Source: Candidatus Sulfotelmatobacter sp.
GTDB lineage: Bacteria > Acidobacteriota > Terriglobia > Terriglobales > Acidobacteriaceae
Assembly: GCA_025462865.1 (NCBI GenBank)
Contig: JAOAPI010000123.1
Location: 59,131-123,130 of the forward strand
Reading direction: 5' to 3'
DNA length: 64,000 bases
The number at the start of each line of letters is the position of its first letter. Positions within the stretch are counted from its first letter, which is position 1. The translations under genes were made by a program, and so were the position numbers. The notes under the pieces are model-generated. The model was not told the DNA's origin and ran no database searches. It saw nothing but the letters and a program-made list of their open reading frames with translations. This document shows, piece after piece, positions 63,539 through 64,000 of this stretch.

Positions 63539-63757
63539 ATGAGCAAAGAAGACGCGATTGAAGTGATGGCGGTGGTTTTGGAACCGCTGCCGAACGCCAT
63601 GTTTAAGGTGGAACTGGAGAATAAGCACCAGGTACTGGCGCATGTGTCTGGTAAGATGCGCAAGAACTTCATTCGCATCCTGCCCGGCGACAAAGTTGCG
63701 GTTGAGCTTTCACCCTACGACTTGAATCGCGGACGAATTGTTTATCGCTCTAAATGA
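63539..63757 (+). CDS. infA: Translation initiation factor IF-1
   Basis: 72-residue OB-fold protein. [40 protein letters not shown] and [12 protein letters not shown] are canonical. AAGGAG lies 5 nt before the ATG at 63539. Directly upstream of rpmJ in the classical order. Confidence 0.97.
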   Translation: MSKEDAIEVMAVVLEPLPNAMFKVELENKHQVLAHVSGKMRKNFIRILPGDKVAVELSPYDLNRGRIVYRSK

Positions 63758-63763
63758 ATTGTG

Positions 63764-63845
63764 TGGGGACAGCTGCCCTCGGCTGTCCGCCGGGCGAAGC
63801 CCGGAGGTTTTGCTGAAGGCTGAAAGCTGACAGCTGAAAGCTGGT
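63764..63845. repeat. Repeat cluster between infA and rpmJ
   Basis: GGGACAGCTGCCCTCGGCTG then CCGCCGGGCGAAGCCCGG, followed by GGCTGAAAGCTGACAGCTGA. The second half belongs to the GCTGA-type repeats; the first is a compact palindrome. Confidence 0.65.
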
Positions 63846-63848
63846 TTT

Positions 63849-63962
63849 ATGAAAGTACGAGCATCGGTAAAGAAAATCTGTGACAAGTGCAAGGTTATCC
63901 ACCGCAAGGGTGTGGTGCGGGTGATCTGCGTCAACACGAAACATAAACAGCGTCAGGGCTAA
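63849..63962 (+). CDS. rpmJ: 50S ribosomal protein L36
   Basis: 37 residues: [20 protein letters not shown] and [13 protein letters not shown], zinc-binding C-x2-C and later C/H pattern. Very short. ATG 63849, TAA 63960. Next in the canonical alpha operon; rpsM would lie just beyond the window. Confidence 0.95.
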   Translation: MKVRASVKKICDKCKVIHRKGVVRVICVNTKHKQRQG

Positions 63963-63965
63963 GAA

Positions 63966-64000
63966 GCCTTTAGCTGTGGGCTTTTAGCTAAAGGCTAAGA
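63966..64000. repeat. Repeat after rpmJ, AGCTAAAGGCTAAG type
   Basis: GCCTTTAGCTGTGGGCTTTT and AGCTAAAGGCTAAG, forming an imperfect hairpin (CCTTTAGCT/AGCTAAAGG, 9 bp perfect). Cut by the window end. Confidence 0.75.

Noticed and set aside
49580..64000. Repeats in the ribosomal cluster as CRISPR or tRNA genes
   Set aside because: They are inverted, not regularly spaced direct repeats, and none folds into a cloverleaf or has a tRNA T-loop.

Overview
The window reads as a chromosomal segment of an acidobacterium, most likely of the Terriglobia (Koribacter-like) group. That placement is an inference. It rests on gene families common there (ARPP-1 domain protein, Ig-like/beta-propeller lipoprotein, anti-sigma factor fused to a Ycf48-like domain, DUF3224, YncE-like protein), on frequent TTG/GTG starts, and on many different palindromic intergenic repeats. 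There are no rRNA or tRNA genes, no CRISPR array and no recognisable insertion sequence or prophage.

Layout. 1-9.95 kb: housekeeping and envelope genes (a metallophosphoesterase cut by the window edge, VTT membrane protein, membrane hydrolase, YegS-type lipid kinase, TPR protein, ligA, HIT hydrolase, degenerate PAP2 phosphatase). 10-18 kb: rpsA behind its own promoter, then lpdA-lipB (lipoamide metabolism), a ferredoxin-NADP reductase, and an overlapping YncE-like/phospholipase-C-like pair. 18-27 kb: HEAT protein, ARPP-1 protein, an ECF-like sigma factor with its membrane anti-sigma factor, a candidate small RNA, trxA, lexA and msrA-msrB (redox and stress functions). 27-37 kb is the most accessory part: a BCS1-like AAA ATPase behind a structured leader, two unknown proteins, a CTP-synthase-like amidotransferase, a GIDE-domain membrane protein, an amino-acid permease and a TPR-GAF-degenerate-GGDEF protein. 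37-40.6 kb: thiolase, 3-hydroxybutyryl-CoA dehydrogenase and crotonase (short-chain acyl-CoA metabolism). 40.7-41.8 kb: ribH-nusB. 41.8-44.3 kb: a large Ig-like lipoprotein.

44.4-64 kb: the str operon (rpsL-rpsG-fusA-[small ORF]-tuf) running into the S10, spc and alpha clusters (rpsJ to rpmJ). Gene order is canonical: rpsJ rplC rplD rplW rplB rpsS rplV rpsC rplP rpmC rpsQ rplN rplX rplE rpsN(Z) rpsH rplF rplR rpsE rpmD rplO secY adk map infA rpmJ.

The most unusual feature is the spacers of this ribosomal supercluster. Instead of being compact, most are filled with at least six different families of imperfect inverted repeats. Members of several of these families also occur elsewhere in the window, where they form stop codons, C-terminal tails (HEAT protein, RibH) and, for rplP, a ribosome binding site. 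Other points worth attention are an apparent sRNA with a strong terminator upstream of trxA, mutually exclusive hairpins upstream of the BCS1-like gene, a monooxygenase-like reading frame that continues in frame after the fusA stop codon, and a shared extended -10 promoter for rpsA and the str operon.
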